DNA from: PFJX01 sp964393825
GTDB lineage: Bacteria; Pseudomonadota; Gammaproteobacteria; Burkholderiales; Thiobacillaceae
Direction: 5' to 3'
Assembly: GCA_964393825.1 (NCBI GenBank)
Contig: CAYMUY010000022.1
Location: 1 to 64,000, forward strand
DNA length: 64,000 nucleotides
Part shown: one piece after another, positions 7,835 through 18,261 of the stretch
Layout of the letters: every line of letters begins with the position of its first letter
How positions within the stretch are numbered: the stretch's first letter is position 1
Notes under the pieces: generated by a model
What the model was told of the DNA's origin: nothing
Seen by the model: the letters and a program-made list of their open reading frames with translations, nothing else
Database searches by the model: none
Made by a program: the position numbers and the translations under genes

Positions 7835-10800
7835 ATGCCCATGACCGAAAACACCGCGACTATCCTGGCGCTTGCCTTGGGCGAATTGCTGGGCCCGTCC
7901 CTCTCCGGCAGCATGGCGTTCATCCGTTGCCTGCCGGGCGAAGTGGCGCGGGAACTGGCGCTGGACAGCCGCTTCTCGGTGCCGGGCTGGCGCATCGCCG
8001 TGGTCGGTCAGACGGTAGGTGAGACCGCGCGCGCCATTACCGCGGACCAGGCGGTGGAGTGGCGCGAGGACAAGGCGGAAGCGGTGCTCCTGCTCGTGGA
8101 TACCGTTGAAGCCGGTGCCGGCATGGACGGCATTTACAGCGCTGCGAGAGAGATTTCCGAGGCGGAGCTTTTCGCCAAGGCCAAGGCGCTGGCGCGCGAG
8201 AAACTGGCGCATGGCGGCAAGGGCTTCGCCGACAAGGCCTTGTCCAAAGCGCGCCGGCTGGCGCGCAACAAGGCCTTGTCGCCCTGGCGCGAGTTCGCCT
8301 ATCTCTGCCGTGCCGCATATACCGACAGCCTGGAAGGCCTCGGCGCGGCCTTGCCGGAAATCGGTCTGTGGCCTGTGGCGGTGGAGGACAAGCCGGATGA
8401 CGGCGATCTGGAAAAATCCGCCCGGCTGGTGGAACGCCTGCTGGCGGGCAACCGGCAATCGGCTGAAACAAGGGTGGCGGGCCTGCAACTACCGGTGGCC
8501 GAGGCGGCCTTGGCCAATGAACTGGCTGGATTTCTGCGGGAGGCCGACAACCTTTCCCGTTTGGATGCGCTGGCGCGACTGGAAGAACGAGACACCCTGT
8601 GGCTGAACAAGGTGCATCCCGGCCTGTTCGATAGCCAGACCTTGCAGTCGATACGCTGGGTGAATTGGCGTGGCAAAAGCGGCAAACCCGCTGCTTGGTC
8701 GGGCATGACGGTGGATACCGATGACCGTCTTGTTTTCAAGCTGGCGTTGACCGACAACCCGCAGCAGCGGGTGCGTCTGGAAGTGCGCTGGGAGACGGAC
8801 CCCGCGACGCTGGCGAAAGACGCGGTGGATTACACGGTGGAAATCCGCGCCGGTGGCGACGCGCTGGCGGAGAAGGCCATCAGCCATGTCGCGAAAGGGC
8901 CGCAGAAATGCGTGTTCACCCAGGAGGATTTCGGCGAACTGGAGGAAAGCGCGCGCTTCGAGGCGGAAGTGGTGATCCGCGCGTTGACGGCGGAATCGCT
9001 GCTGGAGAGCGATGACCGGGAAAGCCCGTTTCGCGCCTTGAGCGAGGATTTCATCCTCTGCTTCGGCGAGAGCGACAAGCCCGCGAAAACCAGCGCCGGC
9101 AGTGTCTACCCCACCCTGGCACTGGCCGTCATCCAGGTGGCGAAGGAGCGGGAGGACTTCGACCGGCTGGCCGACAACCCTGGTGATAGACAAGCCTTCA
9201 GCCGGGACGCCAAGGGCTATATCGCCTGCCGCGTGGACGGCAAGGCTGCACGGGTGCTGTGCCCGAATCTGTTGCTGGAATTGGCGATGGATTGGGCTGT
9301 ACACGGCGGCGAACCGGGCCGCTGGCGGCTCAAGGTGCGGGCGGACGGCACGCCCGACGGCAAGCCTGAGTTTGTTTCTGTGCCGCCGACCAGCGATGAG
9401 TCGGGTAGGCGCTTCGCCCAGGTTTCCAGGGACTTTTTCCGTTGGCTGGCCACTTCCAGCCAGGGCCCATTGGCTGTGCTCTACACCGAGCGCAAGGTCA
9501 TCAACGATTATGTCAACGCCGCCACCGCCTGGTGGGACACCGCGCCCGCCCGCGCCACCCTGATCCATACCCTGGAAGTGGTGGGGGTGAGCGGCCAGCG
9601 CATCGGCCTCATCGTGTTGCCGACCCATCCCTTGCGGGTGGCCTGGCAACAGGGCTTCGACATGCTGGTCTGGCGACATTGCTACGAGGAAGGGGCGCCG
9701 CCAACCAAGGTGGCCAAGCTGCTCGGCACGCTGACCGGCGCGCATTACCCGGCCATGTTGCCCGGCTTCGAGCAGGGCGAGGCCTTCGTGTTCGCGGACA
9801 GCCTGGGCTTTCATACCGTGGCGATGACCGCGACCGATGACGCTGAACCCAAGGCCACCGTGGCCTTGCTCTCCCGCTTGCTGGCGGATGGCGATGCCAA
9901 GGGGGAGGAATTGATGGCGCCGTCCGTGGGCAAGAGCGCTTCAGAACTGCTGGGCGAGGAAGTTGCCCGCTATCTGGTCTTGCACCCGGAAACCCGGCGC
10001 GTGCATGTGCATGCCTTGCGTCCCGGCGACGCCATGCCGGCCGTGCGTGCCTTGGGCTGCGCCTTGCGCGATGTGGAAGCGGCGGAGTTGGACGAGGAAG
10101 GCGAGGTTCGGGATGGCGATGCGAGAGACGCCAATGCCAAGCGCGCATTCGTGCTGGACCTTTACCCGGCGAAGGGCCGCAAGAGCATGGTGGGGCGCTT
10201 CCTGTCGGCTACCACCGAGCGTCAGCGCAGTGGCGCCGGGGTGGTGCCGGAGGAGGACCGTTGGCTCCTGGCAAGCGCTTCCCGCCCCGGTGGCGTCAGC
10301 CTGCCGCGTCTGGCCTGGGCGCGGCGCGAGCGTGAAACGCCGGCCACCCCGGCGCATCTAGCCCTGGCCTTCGATATTTTTTCCACGCGCCTGGAGTGCG
10401 TACCCAAGGCCAGTGTCCCCGATGCGGCACTGGAAGTGCATGGATTGGCGCTGACGCCAGAGCGTTGCTTCGAGGCGGGGCCGCTGCCACGCTGGATATC
10501 GTCGATTCCGACCGCGCCGGAAGGCGAGAAGCATCCCGTCGGGCGCGGTTTTTCCGAGCGCCTGGTCAAGGCGCATTCCGCCCTGTTGCGCTGTGTCGCC
10601 AAGCGTATGGGGGCGGGTGAGAACGACTGGCCGGTGTTGATCACGGAAGTCTCGGCCGACCAGGGTGAAATGCTGGCGAGCCTGCATCGTCTGTGCGATT
10701 GGGTGGTGACGGTAGACCGCCATGCCGGCGTCGAGTATTTCGATTCCCCACGCGATCTGCCGAAACTGTATGAGGCCTATCTGATCGACTGCGTGCCGGA

Positions 10801-12814
10801 ACGAGACGACCTGGGCTTTCTGCAACTTATCACCTCAACCAGTTCTCTGGACGAAATCGTGCGCTTGCTGGATGCCGCGCTGGGAGAAATGGGTTTGTCG
10901 GCCAGCCCGCGCAACTGCACATTCCTGCTGGATGCGCTGAAGGCGGTGAGCGGCCGTCTCGCCTTGCGTCTGACCCAGTCCGGCACGGTGGCGCAGGAGA
11001 TGGTGGCGCTGGCGCTAACGCAAAGCCACTGCGCCACGGAAAGTGAAGCAGGCGCGCCCTGGCTTTCCCTGGCCGAGGGTTTTTTCGTGCCCCTCGACGA
11101 TGTGCCGGAACTGTTCCGCGCGGTGGGCGAGAGCAAGGACAAGGATGCAAGCGGGCAACGCGCCGATTTGTTGTATGTGACGGCGGCTAAACGCGGTGGC
11201 TTGAAGTTCAGCTTCGTGGAAGTGAAATTCCGCCGTTACCTCAAGACCGCGCGGGCGCCGGACTTGCTGGACATGGTTTCCAGCCAACTCGAAGCCTCCT
11301 GCCAACGCTGGGAAAAGCTGTTCGGGCCGGAGACCGCGCCATTGGAAAAAACCGTGCAGCGCGCCCGTCTGGCGCGGGTGCTGCGCTTCTACGCGCGCAA
11401 GGGGCTGCGCCACACGCTGACCGAGGAGGCGTTCAAGCTTATCGAGGAGCAATTGGAGAAATTGGCGCGAGGTGGGGCCAGTTATGCGTTGCCGACTTTG
11501 CTGGAACAGGAAAGGGCAAAAATCGGTTTTGTGTTCTGTCCGGAGTATGGCGGCGTGAAGCCGGTCGAAATCGGCGCGGACATCTGGCTGTTTGGGCCGG
11601 TACGATTGCCCGAGGCCAGACGCGGCGCGCTGGCCCCTCCCGCCTCCGTGCCCGCCGATGCGGGCGGGGCCGGCTCGCCGCCGCGCGCGGGTGAGAAAAT
11701 CGCCGAGTCAAACCAGCCGGGGCTGGATCCGCACGCGCCGCCAGAAGCTTCAGGTGAAAGCGCGGACGGTGGGGCAGGTGCGGCATGTGCGGTCGAACTC
11801 CTTCTCGGTCATCGCGAGGGCAACGAGGAACCCGTGCATTGGCGGGTCAGCATCCAGGGTAACCCGCACTTGCTGATCGTCGGCCTGCCGGGCATGGGCA
11901 AAACCACTTGTCTGATCCAGTTGTGCCGGCAACTGATGGCGGCCGGCATCGCGCCCATTGTGTTTTCCTACCACGAGGACATCGACGAGAAGCTGGGGGC
12001 GCTTTGGGGGGATGCGCTGCGCACCGTGAGTTATGCCGGCCTCGGCTTCAACCCGCTCCAGGTGGAGAGTGAAGCGCCTCTAGCCTACATGGACAACGTG
12101 ACCTTGCTGCGCGACAACTTCGCGGCCATTTTTCCCGACCTGGGGGATGTGCAACTGGGGCGGCTGCGCGAGGCGATCAAACAGAGTTATGCAGACCGGG
12201 GCTGGTCGCTGGGCGCGCGAGGCGAAATTCCACCCTTCGCGGCGTTCTACGACTTGCTCAAGGCCGACCCGAAACCGGACAAGGGGCTGATGACCCGGCT
12301 GGCGGAACTGGCGGATTACGGCCTGTTCGACGCCAACACCGGCGCGCCCAGCCTGCTCGATAGCGCCACGCCTACCCTGGTGCAAATCCACAGTTCACAG
12401 AACGAAGTACTGCAACGAGCGTTTTCCACCTTCGTGCTGCACAACCTCTATCAGTCCATGTTCCGGCGCGGCACGCAAAGCCGCATCACCCACGCCATCA
12501 TCTTCGACGAGGCGCACCGCGCGGCCCGCTTGAAGCTGATTCCGACGATGGCCAAGGAATGCCGCAAGTACGGGCTTTCCTTCGTGGTGGCTTCGCAAGA
12601 GGCGAAGGATTTCGATTCATCCCTGTTCACTGCCGTGGCCAACTACCTGGCGCTGCGGGTGAATGAATCCGACGCCAAGCTGATGGCGAAGATATTCGCG
12701 CCCTCGGACAAGGTGACGCTCTATGCGGACCGGATCAAGCAGTTGGCCAAGTTCAAGGCCTGGTTTTATTCGGAAGGGATGCGGGTGCCTGTTCCTGTGA
12801 AGCTAGGTAACTGA
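7835..12814 (+). CDS. Giant protein with PD-(D/E)xK-like motif and C-terminal HerA/FtsK-like ATPase (MAD8/DptH-like)
   Basis: This 1659-aa protein is the largest of the operon. Residues 1-1100 have no domain I can name. D1111 (ADLLYV), followed by FVEVKF with E1129 and K1131, fits the metal-binding core of a PD-(D/E)xK nuclease. A Pro/Ala/Gly-rich linker covers about 1265-1325. The C-terminus is a HerA/FtsK-type motor: Walker A GLPGMGKTT at 1350-1358, Walker B IIFDEAH with D1558/E1559, and VVASQ. DptH and, as I recall, MAD8 share the plan of a long N-terminal region and a C-terminal motor. ATG 7835 is preceded by GGAG and lies one base after the HEPN stop; ATG 7841 is an alternative. Confidence 0.7.
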   Translation: MPMTENTATILALALGELLGPSLSGSMAFIRCLPGEVARELALDSRFSVPGWRIAVVGQTVGETARAITADQAVEWREDKAEAVLLLVDTVEAGAGMDGIYSAAREISEAELFAKAKALAREKLAHGGKGFADKALSKARRLARNKALSPWREFAYLCRAAYTDSLEGLGAALPEIGLWPVAVEDKPDDGDLEKSARLVERLLAGNRQSAETRVAGLQLPVAEAALANELAGFLREADNLSRLDALARLEERDTLWLNKVHPGLFDSQTLQSIRWVNWRGKSGKPAAWSGMTVDTDDRLVFKLALTDNPQQRVRLEVRWETDPATLAKDAVDYTVEIRAGGDALAEKAISHVAKGPQKCVFTQEDFGELEESARFEAEVVIRALTAESLLESDDRESPFRALSEDFILCFGESDKPAKTSAGSVYPTLALAVIQVAKEREDFDRLADNPGDRQAFSRDAKGYIACRVDGKAARVLCPNLLLELAMDWAVHGGEPGRWRLKVRADGTPDGKPEFVSVPPTSDESGRRFAQVSRDFFRWLATSSQGPLAVLYTERKVINDYVNAATAWWDTAPARATLIHTLEVVGVSGQRIGLIVLPTHPLRVAWQQGFDMLVWRHCYEEGAPPTKVAKLLGTLTGAHYPAMLPGFEQGEAFVFADSLGFHTVAMTATDDAEPKATVALLSRLLADGDAKGEELMAPSVGKSASELLGEEVARYLVLHPETRRVHVHALRPGDAMPAVRALGCALRDVEAAELDEEGEVRDGDARDANAKRAFVLDLYPAKGRKSMVGRFLSATTERQRSGAGVVPEEDRWLLASASRPGGVSLPRLAWARRERETPATPAHLALAFDIFSTRLECVPKASVPDAALEVHGLALTPERCFEAGPLPRWISSIPTAPEGEKHPVGRGFSERLVKAHSALLRCVAKRMGAGENDWPVLITEVSADQGEMLASLHRLCDWVVTVDRHAGVEYFDSPRDLPKLYEAYLIDCVPERDDLGFLQLITSTSSLDEIVRLLDAALGEMGLSASPRNCTFLLDALKAVSGRLALRLTQSGTVAQEMVALALTQSHCATESEAGAPWLSLAEGFFVPLDDVPELFRAVGESKDKDASGQRADLLYVTAAKRGGLKFSFVEVKFRRYLKTARAPDLLDMVSSQLEASCQRWEKLFGPETAPLEKTVQRARLARVLRFYARKGLRHTLTEEAFKLIEEQLEKLARGGASYALPTLLEQERAKIGFVFCPEYGGVKPVEIGADIWLFGPVRLPEARRGALAPPASVPADAGGAGSPPRAGEKIAESNQPGLDPHAPPEASGESADGGAGAACAVELLLGHREGNEEPVHWRVSIQGNPHLLIVGLPGMGKTTCLIQLCRQLMAAGIAPIVFSYHEDIDEKLGALWGDALRTVSYAGLGFNPLQVESEAPLAYMDNVTLLRDNFAAIFPDLGDVQLGRLREAIKQSYADRGWSLGARGEIPPFAAFYDLLKADPKPDKGLMTRLAELADYGLFDANTGAPSLLDSATPTLVQIHSSQNEVLQRAFSTFVLHNLYQSMFRRGTQSRITHAIIFDEAHRAARLKLIPTMAKECRKYGLSFVVASQEAKDFDSSLFTAVANYLALRVNESDAKLMAKIFAPSDKVTLYADRIKQLAKFKAWFYSEGMRVPVPVKLGN

Positions 12815-12822
12815 AATGACCA

Positions 12823-12870
12823 GAGGATGAGTCCTCCTTCCATGTTCGTGGTGGTAGGCAGTTGCCTACT
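12823..12870 (+). terminator. Hairpin pair between convergent operons
   Basis: Just after the giant ATPase gene, GAGGA/TCCTC arms (12823-12827, 12832-12836) are followed by a tighter palindrome, GTAGGCA-GT-TGCCTAC (12854-12869). There is no clear T-run. The plus-strand operon and the minus-strand metZ converge here, so a bidirectional end signal is plausible. Confidence 0.35.
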
Positions 12871-12949
12871 ATTGCGAACTGCCAACCTTTCATTCCCTTC
12901 AAACTGTCCACAGTTCTGATCAGAGGTACAACCCGTAATGATCAGCGGT

Positions 12950-14131
12950 CTAGAAACTGTCCAGCCCCCGCGCCAGATCGCTCTTCAGGTCCACCACCGC
13001 CTCCAGCCCCACCGCGATGCGGATGAGGCCATCGCCGATGCCGGCGGCCGCGCGTTGTTCCGGGGTGAGGCGGCTGTGGGTGGTGCTGGCCGGGTGGGTG
13101 ATGGTGGTGCGGGTGTCGCCGAGATTGGCGGTGATGGACATGACCCGGGTGGCGTCGATCACCTTCCAGGCGGCTTCCTTGCAGCCGGTGACCTCGAAGG
13201 CAACGATGCCGCCGCCCGTCGTCTGCTGGCGCATGGCGAGCGCGTGTTGCGGGTGCGAGGGCAGGCCGGGATAGAGCACGCGGCTGACCCTGGGCTGCGC
13301 TTCCAGCCAGGTCGCCAGTTCCAGGGCGTTTTCCGAATGCGCGCGCATGCGCAGGTTCAGGGTTTCCAGGCCCTTGAACAGTACCCAGGCGTTGAACGCG
13401 GACAGGGTCGGTCCGGCGGTGCGCAGAAAGGTGTAGACGCCTTCCATCAGGTCCTTTTTTCCAAGCACGGCGCCGCCCAGCACCCTGCCCTGGCCGTCCA
13501 GGTATTTGGTGGCGGAGTGGATGACGATATCGGCGCCGAGGTCGAGCGGGCGTTGCAGGATCGGGGTGCAGAAGCAGTTGTCCACCGCCAGCCAGACGCC
13601 GGCGGCATGGGCGATGTCGGCCAGGGCCCGGATGTCGCTGACCTCGGTGAGCGGATTGGAGGGCGATTCGAGGAAGAACAGGCGGGTATCGGGCCGCGCC
13701 GCCGCGCGCCATTCCTCGGGGTCGGTGGGCGAGACGAAGGTCGTCTCGATGCCGAAACGGCCGAGGATGTTGGTGAACAGCTGCACGGTGGAACCGAAGA
13801 TGGAACGCGAGGCGACGACATGCTCCCCGGCCTTCATCAGGCCCATCACCGTGGCGAGGATGGCGGCCATGCCGGAGGCGAAGGCGACGCAGCGCTCGGC
13901 GCCCTCGAGGGCGGCCAGGCGTTCCTCGAACATGGTCACGCCGGGGTTGGTGAAGCGGGCATAGATTGGCCCCGGCTCGGCCCCGGAAAAGCGGGCGGCG
14001 GCCTCGGCGGCGCTGCCGAAAACGAAGCTGGAGGTGAGGTACATCGCCTCGGAATGCTCGTTGAACTGGCTGCGTTGCGTGCCGGCGCGGACGGCCAGGG
14101 TTTCCGGCTGGAGAGTGTGATCGTGGGTCAT
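12950..14131 (-). CDS. metZ: O-succinylhomoserine sulfhydrylase
   Basis: This 393-aa PLP enzyme of the Cys/Met metabolism family makes homocysteine from O-succinylhomoserine and sulfide in the cytoplasm. The PLP lysine is K209 in IHSATKYLDG. FASGMAA and the SPSNPL segment are family-typical. The start was set at ATG 14131 (MTHDHTLQPETLAVRAG); the longer TTG frame to 14182 adds an Arg/Pro-rich tail with no homology and no RBS. It is the last gene of the minus-strand purF block, 56 bp after purF, as in many betaproteobacteria. MetZ is favoured over cystathionine gamma-synthase on sequence feel and this synteny. Confidence 0.9.
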   Translation of the reverse strand: MTHDHTLQPETLAVRAGTQRSQFNEHSEAMYLTSSFVFGSAAEAAARFSGAEPGPIYARFTNPGVTMFEERLAALEGAERCVAFASGMAAILATVMGLMKAGEHVVASRSIFGSTVQLFTNILGRFGIETTFVSPTDPEEWRAAARPDTRLFFLESPSNPLTEVSDIRALADIAHAAGVWLAVDNCFCTPILQRPLDLGADIVIHSATKYLDGQGRVLGGAVLGKKDLMEGVYTFLRTAGPTLSAFNAWVLFKGLETLNLRMRAHSENALELATWLEAQPRVSRVLYPGLPSHPQHALAMRQQTTGGGIVAFEVTGCKEAAWKVIDATRVMSITANLGDTRTTITHPASTTHSRLTPEQRAAAGIGDGLIRIAVGLEAVVDLKSDLARGLDSF

Positions 14132-14187
14132 GCGGGCGTGGCGGGAAATGGCGATAAAGGGCCGGCGGCGAGCCGGCGCCAAAGGGA

Positions 14188-15708
<1,521 letters not shown>

Positions 15709-15717
15709 GGAAAAACC

Positions 15718-16215
15718 TCAGTGGTATTGAATCAGGGCCGCCAGATCAGGGGGCAGCCAGGGTTTGATCTTGGTGGCCGCCTGTTCCAGGTGGCCATGAA
15801 CCAGGGATGTCTGCCAGGCACGGGTCTTGGGCAGGGCGGTGAGCCCGGCCAGCAGGGTCAGCATGATTAGGACCAGGGCGCCGCGGGTGGTGCCGAACAG
15901 GCCGCCCAGAAGGCTGTCGTAGGGCCCCAGGCCGGCCACCTTGACGAGGCCGCCAACGGCGGCGGCGAACAGGCTGGCCAGGATCAACACCGCGACGAAG
16001 ATCACCACCAGCGCCGCCGCATGGCTGAGCGCGGGGGCGTCGAGACCGGGGATCAGGGGGGCCAGCAGGGGCGCGAACGACTTCGCGGCGTAGAAGGCGG
16101 CGAACCATGAACACAAGGACAGCACTTCGCGGGTCAGTCCCCGCATCAGCCCGAGCACCGCGGAAAACAGCAGGATCCCGATGGCGATCAGGTCGAGCGA
16201 GGTCATGGCCGACAT
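15718..16215 (-). CDS. cvpA: CvpA family membrane protein
   Basis: This 165-aa inner-membrane protein has four hydrophobic helices. The first (LDLIAIGILLFSAVLGLMRG) and the R-G-x-x-R-E-V-x-x-L motif after it are typical of CvpA, named for colicin V production; its biochemical role remains unclear. It sits between the SPOR-domain gene and purF as in other proteobacteria. ATG 16215 lies one base after the upstream stop; an in-frame ATG at 16206 is an alternative start. Confidence 0.92.
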   Translation of the reverse strand: MSAMTSLDLIAIGILLFSAVLGLMRGLTREVLSLCSWFAAFYAAKSFAPLLAPLIPGLDAPALSHAAALVVIFVAVLILASLFAAAVGGLVKVAGLGPYDSLLGGLFGTTRGALVLIMLTLLAGLTALPKTRAWQTSLVHGHLEQAATKIKPWLPPDLAALIQYH

Positions 16216-16216
16216 C

Positions 16217-16909
16217 TCATGGCCCCAGCATGACCGAGGTGAAGCCCTTGGCCTTCAGCCTGGCCTGCATCTCAAGGGCGCGATCTTTTTCCGGTATCGG
16301 TCCCACCCTGACCCGGAACTGGCCATTGGAATCGGCGAGGCCGACCTTGAATCCGGCGGCCTCGACCTTCTCGCGCAGCTGGCGGGCGTTGTTTTCACTG
16401 GTAAACGCCCCCAGCTGCAGATAGAACCCCTGGCTGGCAAAGGCACCGCTGGGCTTGGGCAGCGGCGCAACCGGCCTGGCTTCGATCTTTTCCTTCGCTT
16501 TTTCCCTGGCTTTCTCCGCCGCTTTCTCCGCGACCTTGTCCGTGCCTGCCGCGGCTTCGGGCTTGCTGGCCGTGCGCACAGCGGTGGCTTCCGGCTCACT
16601 TGCGCTGGCTGTCGGCGCGGGGCGAACCAGGGTCGGCTCGGCGGCCAGCGGCGGCGGCTCGTTTTCGTCCGCCCCCTCGGGAGACGCCGGCGCGGCGGCC
16701 GGCACTTGCTCGAACGGCGTGCTCGGCGCCGGGATGCGGATATCCACATCCGGCCCCAGTGGCCGTGGCTCCGGATCGAACAACATCGGCAACAGCAGCA
16801 CGGCAGCCAGCGCGATCGCGATGGCGCCGACCAGGCGGCGCCGGGCGCGGCGACGCAGCGTCATCTGATCCTGCGTGAAGGCATCCTGAGTCGTGGAAAT
16901 ATCAGCCAT
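16217..16909 (-). CDS. dedD: SPOR-domain protein, DedD-like
   Basis: This 230-aa protein has a short cytoplasmic tail, one membrane helix (about residues 25-46), a Pro/Ala/Glu/Lys-rich periplasmic linker with a KAAEKAREKAKEK charged stretch, and a C-terminal SPOR domain (about 150-230, GFYLQLGAFTSENNA onward). SPOR domains bind denuded peptidoglycan at the division septum. It overlaps the folC end by eight bases and is followed at once by cvpA. The linker is low-complexity, so only the helix and SPOR domain are diagnostic. Confidence 0.9.
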   Translation of the reverse strand: MADISTTQDAFTQDQMTLRRRARRRLVGAIAIALAAVLLLPMLFDPEPRPLGPDVDIRIPAPSTPFEQVPAAAPASPEGADENEPPPLAAEPTLVRPAPTASASEPEATAVRTASKPEAAAGTDKVAEKAAEKAREKAKEKIEARPVAPLPKPSGAFASQGFYLQLGAFTSENNARQLREKVEAAGFKVGLADSNGQFRVRVGPIPEKDRALEMQARLKAKGFTSVMLGP

Positions 16910-18260
16910 GCGGGTTCGTGGATGTTGGGATGGCGGCCATCACTTCGGCCACGGTATGGAAGGAACCGAAGGCGGCGATTGTATCAGCCGGCCCCGCCAG
17001 CCGACACGCCTCCTGCCATGCCGTGGCGACATCGGCATGGCTCCGGTGAGGCAGACCACGCGCCGTCATGCGCTCCGCGAGTACCGCCGCCGACATGCCG
17101 CGCGGGCCGGCCAGCCCCGCCACATGCCAGAAGGCGATGCGTGGCGAGAGCAGGTCGATGACCGCATCCACATCCTTGTCCGCGAGCATGGCAAAGACGG
17201 CGTGGATGTTCCCGGTGGGCGGCAGGTCGGCGAGATTGGCGGCCAGCGCCCGCGCGGCATGCGGATTGTGCGCCACGTCCAGCAGGCGCAGCGGCGACTG
17301 CCCGATCACCTGGAAACGCCCGGGCTGCCGCGCGGCGGCGATGCCAGCCCGTATCGCCAGCATCGGCACCGGCAGGCGCGCGCGCATCTGATGCAGGGCG
17401 GCGATGGCGCAGGCGGCGTTGATGAACTGATGCGCGCCGGCCATGGCCGGGCGTGGCAGGGCGGCGAACGCCGTCTCGCGGACGCGACAGGTCCAGCCCG
17501 TCTCAGCCAGTTCCACGCGAATATCCTGGCCGAAGCGGATGAGGTCGGCGCCGATGCCGGCGGCGTGATCGAGCAGGCTCTTCGGGGGATCCCCATCACC
17601 GCAGATGGCCGGGCGGCCCGCACGATAGATGCCGGCCTTCTCGAAGCCGATCAGTTCGCGGGTGTCACCGAGGAAGGCCTGATGGTCGAGATCGATGCTG
17701 GTCACCACCGCGCAATCGGCATCCCACAGATTCACCGCGTCGAGCCGGCCGCCCAGGCCTACTTCCAGTACGCCAACGTCGACACCGGCTTCCCGGAACA
17801 GCCACATCGCGGCCAGCGTGCCTTGCTCGAAGTAGGTCAGGGGCAGGTCGCCGCGCGCATCCTCGACGGCGGCGAAAGCGCGGCAGAGGTCGTCGTCGCT
17901 CGCCTCGCGACCGGCGATCCGGACCCGTTCGTTGTAACGCAGCAGATGCGGCGAGGTGTAGCAACCGACACGATAGCCGGCCGCCTCCAGCATGGCTTCC
18001 AGGTAGGCGCAGGCGGACCCCTTGCCATTGGTGCCGCCGACGGTGACGAGGGGGAACGACGGGGCGAGCGCGAGCCGTTCAGCCACCTCGCGGCCGCGGT
18101 CGAGACCCAGCACGATGGCGTTGATGTTGCGGGCCTCGAGGTGCGCGAGCCAGCCGGGCAGCGAGGCGCGCCAGACATCCACCGCGCGCGCGCCCTCGGC
18201 CGAGTGGGGCAAGTCAATCGGGGGCGGCCCTTCCTTGACTTGCCGGGTCGGCGGGCTCAC
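16902..18260 (-). CDS. folC: Bifunctional dihydrofolate synthase/folylpolyglutamate synthase
   Basis: This 452-aa Mur-ligase-family enzyme adds glutamate to dihydropteroate and to folates. The ATP loop GGTNGKGS is at residues 75-82. YTSPHL, EVGLGGRLDAVN and DVAHNPHA are family signatures. The start is GTG at 18260, one base after the accD stop, so the accD-folC-dedD-cvpA-purF run is essentially continuous. No key motif is missing. Confidence 0.95.
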   Translation of the reverse strand: MSPPTRQVKEGPPPIDLPHSAEGARAVDVWRASLPGWLAHLEARNINAIVLGLDRGREVAERLALAPSFPLVTVGGTNGKGSACAYLEAMLEAAGYRVGCYTSPHLLRYNERVRIAGREASDDDLCRAFAAVEDARGDLPLTYFEQGTLAAMWLFREAGVDVGVLEVGLGGRLDAVNLWDADCAVVTSIDLDHQAFLGDTRELIGFEKAGIYRAGRPAICGDGDPPKSLLDHAAGIGADLIRFGQDIRVELAETGWTCRVRETAFAALPRPAMAGAHQFINAACAIAALHQMRARLPVPMLAIRAGIAAARQPGRFQVIGQSPLRLLDVAHNPHAARALAANLADLPPTGNIHAVFAMLADKDVDAVIDLLSPRIAFWHVAGLAGPRGMSAAVLAERMTARGLPHRSHADVATAWQEACRLAGPADTIAAFGSFHTVAEVMAAIPTSTNPHG

Positions 18261-18261
18261 G

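Noticed and set aside
1132..12814. BREX or Pgl (type 2 BREX) system
   Set aside because: NERD plus kinase recalls PglW, but there is no PglX methyltransferase, PglZ phosphatase-like protein, BrxC/PglY or BrxL in the window.
903..12949. Genomic-island ends (direct repeats, tRNA, integrase) around the defence operon
   Set aside because: I compared both flanks by eye and found no matching repeat, tRNA or recombinase.
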